Positions 61,837-64,000 of a stretch of DNA of 64,000 nt are shown one piece after another. The DNA is from Bacteroidota bacterium. Lineage in GTDB: Bacteria; Bacteroidota; Bacteroidia; UKL13-3. The stretch spans positions 85,061 through 149,060 of the forward strand of contig JAIYAT010000010.1 in NCBI GenBank assembly GCA_027488905.1. Direction: 5' to 3'. The stretch's first letter is position 1. Each line of letters opens with the position of its first letter. Position numbers and translations under genes: made by a program. The notes under the pieces are model-generated. The model did not search any database and was not told the origin of the DNA. It saw only the letters and a program-made list of their open reading frames with translations.

Positions 61837-62073
61837 ATGAACCAAGAATTAGCAGAAAAAGTTGAGATAGCATTAAACGGGATGAGGCCTTTTTTGCAGG
61901 CAGACGGAGGAGATGTTCAATTAGTAGACATAACCGATGAATTGGAAGTGCAACTGCGCTTGGTTGGTAATTGCAGCAGTTGCTCCATGAGCTCCATGAC
62001 CATGAAAGCCGGTATAGAAAACGGCATCAGAAACGCTTTGCCACAAATTACAAAAGTTACTGCGGTGGAATGA
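61837..62073 (+). CDS. NifU-like C-terminal domain Fe-S scaffold
   Basis: A 78-residue Nfu-type protein with the usual core MRPFLQADGGDVQLVDI and the cluster-binding CxxC in GNCSSCSMSSMTMKAGIE. Dimers of such domains carry a 4Fe-4S cluster for delivery to target proteins. Cotranscription with apbC (17 bases) supports a shared Fe-S assembly role. Confidence 0.93.
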   Translation: MNQELAEKVEIALNGMRPFLQADGGDVQLVDITDELEVQLRLVGNCSSCSMSSMTMKAGIENGIRNALPQITKVTAVE

Positions 62074-62077
62074 TAGG

Positions 62078-62119
62078 GCCTCTAGCTTCTAGCCTCTAGC
62101 ACCCAGCGGCTTGCCAACA
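62078..62119. repeat. Degenerate 7-bp tandem repeat tract
   Basis: Six consecutive heptamers starting with GC: GCCTCTA, GCTTCTA, GCCTCTA, GCACCCA, GCGGCTT, GCCAACA. It begins 5 bases after the nifU-like stop and runs into the terminator hairpin. Related to the tract at 12321-12351. Confidence 0.65.
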
Positions 62120-62146
62120 ACAAAGGCAATAAGCCGCCTACTTTTT
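62106..62146 (+). terminator. Terminator after the apbC-nifU pair
   Basis: Stem GCGGCTT / AAGCCGC (with an inner GCC / GGC pair and a 3-base bulge), loop of about nine bases, followed by CTACTTTTT on the plus strand. The T-run falls in the end of the convergent lipoprotein gene. Confidence 0.65.
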
Positions 62147-62689
62147 CCTAAGAAACAACCAGACACCATTGTTTTCATAAGCATATTTTATTATACCCAC
62201 TTTACCTGCATAGTAACAAGAATGCCCAGCATCATCTTCCTTATAAGCCCAAGTATAAACAGAATCGGGGGTGGTAACTTCACTTAGCTGGGAGCCATGT
62301 CCTCCTATGTCAAATCCATAATCACGCACATTATTCACTATAAATTCGAAGGAACCGCCATCCATTTCTACTCGTATATTGTTCTTTTTGTCTTCAGTAT
62401 AAAAGGTTTGTTGCAGAAATTCATATTTTGGTATTGGACAACAATCGCAGCCAGGAGACCTTTCATACGTTGGAAAGCTGTACATACCACCATAAAATAT
62501 TAAAGTATCATTTTCAGGAAGCCTTAAAAAGTTTAAAGTATCATTTTCCTTGTATGGATACCACCAAGGATAATAAAGCTTATATGTTTGAATAATTTGA
62601 ACTGGAAATACGCAATCTTCTTTACAATTGCTAAAGAAGGTAATCATTAGTAAAATGAAGATTGAAGTGAGTAAAGTGGTATTTTTCAT
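62138..62689 (-). CDS. Putative lipoprotein, unknown
   Basis: A 183-residue protein with a lipoprotein signal (MKNTTLLTSIFILLMITFFSNC, lipobox Cys22). The mature part is rich in Tyr, Trp, Asp and Cys (several Cys: CKEDC, GCDCCP, SCYY), which suggests disulfides or metal binding outside the cytoplasm. No family recognised. It is flanked by repetitive intergenic sequence on both sides and is probably transcribed alone. Confidence 0.68.
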   Translation of the reverse strand: MKNTTLLTSIFILLMITFFSNCKEDCVFPVQIIQTYKLYYPWWYPYKENDTLNFLRLPENDTLIFYGGMYSFPTYERSPGCDCCPIPKYEFLQQTFYTEDKKNNIRVEMDGGSFEFIVNNVRDYGFDIGGHGSQLSEVTTPDSVYTWAYKEDDAGHSCYYAGKVGIIKYAYENNGVWLFLRKK

Positions 62690-62700
62690 GTGTTAAAAAA

Positions 62701-62725
62701 TCTGTGTTCATCTGTGCTATCTGTG
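62701..62725. repeat. TCTGTG short repeat
   Basis: TCTGTG at 62701, 62711 and 62720 in the 44-bp gap upstream of the lipoprotein gene. The arrangement resembles the CACAGAT-type intergenic repeats I have seen in many bacterial genomes. Confidence 0.5.
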
Positions 62726-62733
62726 AGCCAATT

Positions 62734-63999
62734 TTACTTCTTCACAGCATGTTTTCCTTGCTCAATCAAATTTACAAACAGCTTGTACGCCCCAGCATTT
62801 CCAGCGGGCAATTGCCTAAAAAATACCAAGCCAGTGTAGGTATAATATCCTTTGCCAAATTTAGTGGTGATTAGGCTGCCAGTGCTCGGTTTTTCGCCGG
62901 TATCGCCCATTATCAATAACTGCTTATAGTTGCTGTCAATTTCGGCGGCTTCATAAATACTGCGCTCCTGCACCCAGCCTTCAAAGTCGGTTTCTTTAAT
63001 CTTGTTAGGTACATTAAACACTGGGTGTTGCGGCTCTAGTAAATTAACCATTGCCTGCTCATTGGTTACCCTATTGCGCGAAATCTTAAATGGATAAGGC
63101 CCAATTTCTCCTTTAAATGGTCCTGCAAAACTATTGGTATTGTATTGCACAATTAAGTTGCCTCCATTACGCACATAATCCATTAATTTCGATTTATATA
63201 TCGTAAGATTTTCATTGGTGTTAAACGCCCTCACACCTGTAATGATAGCAGGAAATTCAGACAACTTTCCTTTTTTCAATCGCTCGTCTGTAATCATCAC
63301 CACTTCATATCCCAACTGCTCTAAACAAGCTGCCACTTCATCTCCTGCACCTTCGAGATAGCCAATTTTTTTCACCTTTCTTTTTATTTCGGTTTGAACC
63401 AACTTTACAGAAGCATTAGGAAACAAACCTTGTACTGGAATATGATCATATTTAATTTCTTCATATCCCACATTAAATACTTGCTGATAATCATTTACCC
63501 TTAGTTTTAAGTCTACTTTGCCAGTTTGCATATCCGCATCTTTAGCACTTAGCAGTATCGTCATCTCTTGAATTTCTCCTTTCTTGGCTATTTCAAAAGG
63601 ATAGCTTTTTTCGCCACAAGTCAATACCCCTTTCACTTGATTTTTTTGTGCTTGTAACAATACTTTCATTTTTTTTGAACCCTGTCCATTCATCATCAAA
63701 ATTGAGGATGGAAGCCTTAAAGTTACAGGTGGAACAATTAAATGTGCCCGATATTGTTCGCCTTTATCCGGGTCAACCCATTTGTATTTTAGTACCTCAG
63801 AAAACTGGTAGCTCTCCCCGCCAATATTAATATCAAAAATTACAGAATAATTTGTGCTCAATCCCCACGGCTCTAACATAGGAAGATGGTTAAACTTATT
63901 GTTTTTTATAGGTTGTTCTAGCCAATAAAGCGTGCTAGCAGCAGCATCTTTGCAAGTAACAAAACTGATTACCTTTTGGTAGGGTTTATTGGTAGACAA
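62734..63999 (-). CDS. PIG-L deacetylase-family protein, C-terminal part only
   Basis: The frame runs off the window end, so about 421 residues of a longer protein are seen. The closing segments (RERS-like QERSIYEAAEIDSNYKQLL, GKGYYTYTGLVFFRQLPAG, AGAYKLFVNLI) and a middle glutamine-amidotransferase-like Rossmann part (KKIGYLEGAGDEVAACLEQLGYEVVMI...AIITGVRAFNTNE) match the C-terminal half of the roughly 830-residue Bacteroidota PIG-L/LmbE-type proteins. The zinc-binding deacetylase domain with its HPDD motif would lie beyond the window. One GGTTTGAACC dyad is inside. No catalytic claim can be made from this part. Confidence 0.75.
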   Translation of the reverse strand: MSTNKPYQKVISFVTCKDAAASTLYWLEQPIKNNKFNHLPMLEPWGLSTNYSVIFDINIGGESYQFSEVLKYKWVDPDKGEQYRAHLIVPPVTLRLPSSILMMNGQGSKKMKVLLQAQKNQVKGVLTCGEKSYPFEIAKKGEIQEMTILLSAKDADMQTGKVDLKLRVNDYQQVFNVGYEEIKYDHIPVQGLFPNASVKLVQTEIKRKVKKIGYLEGAGDEVAACLEQLGYEVVMITDERLKKGKLSEFPAIITGVRAFNTNENLTIYKSKLMDYVRNGGNLIVQYNTNSFAGPFKGEIGPYPFKISRNRVTNEQAMVNLLEPQHPVFNVPNKIKETDFEGWVQERSIYEAAEIDSNYKQLLIMGDTGEKPSTGSLITTKFGKGYYTYTGLVFFRQLPAGNAGAYKLFVNLIEQGKHAVKK

Positions 64000-64000
64000 A

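Noticed and set aside
1-64000. tRNA, rRNA, CRISPR, prophage, toxin-antitoxin and restriction-modification genes
   Set aside because: I looked in every gap and among the proteins and saw none; a covariance-model scan would be needed to exclude small structured RNAs.

Overview
The window comes from the chromosome of a low-G+C member of the Bacteroidota. The evidence is a type IX secretion (T9SS) C-terminal sorting domain, two PorE-like OmpA proteins, a TonB/TonB-dependent receptor pair, a type III glutamine synthetase, a fused FTCD enzyme, a LytS/LytTR two-component pair and a Bacteroidota-style division cluster without murF or ddl. I cannot place it below phylum. I see no rRNA, tRNA, CRISPR array, insertion sequence or prophage. 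Coding density is about 95%.

Layout. 0-9 kb: end of a WG-repeat-like protein, nucleotide-sugar genes (rfbB, galE), purM and two tandem OmpA/beta-propeller proteins. 9-20.5 kb: glnN, Ppx/GppA phosphatase, pyruvate dehydrogenase E2, an AT-rich stretch with a polytopic membrane protein, then thyA, a DUF4783 protein, gpmI and a DASH-type cryptochrome/photolyase. 20.5-30.4 kb: an FBH1-like helicase with a C-terminal DNA-binding tail, a serine hydrolase lipoprotein, a Crp/Fnr-led group of small genes (two related membrane proteins, YciI-like, SRPBCC), a fatty-acid desaturase, a DUF721 protein and FTCD. 30.4-42.1 kb: HiPIP lipoprotein, TonB, TonB-dependent receptor, polA, an acyl-CoA carboxylase beta subunit, and an overlapping operon of O-antigen ligase, T9SS cargo and retropepsin-like protease. 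42.3-57.8 kb: the cell wall and division cluster mraZ-rsmH-ftsL-ftsI-murE-mraY-murD-ftsW-murG-murC-ftsQ-ftsA-ftsZ, preceded by three 10-bp-spaced AAAGTG boxes that look like a MraZ operator. 57.8-64 kb: a radical SAM protein, a LytTR/LytS pair, Mrp and NifU Fe-S proteins, a lipoprotein and the C-terminal part of a PIG-L deacetylase-like protein.

The strongest unexplained signal is not a gene. A 10-bp dyad, GGTTYRAACC (extended TTYGGTTYRAACCRAA), occurs 22 times by my reading, against roughly 0.2 expected by base composition. It lies in genes and in gaps, is read in all three codon frames, and so appears to be selected as DNA. It resembles in kind the HIP1 palindrome of cyanobacteria or DNA uptake sequences. 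Other DNA-level oddities are a 12-bp-arm GC-rich palindrome inserted in frame in the polA linker, two intergenic tracts of degenerate 7-bp repeats, and a 17-bp perfect inverted repeat.
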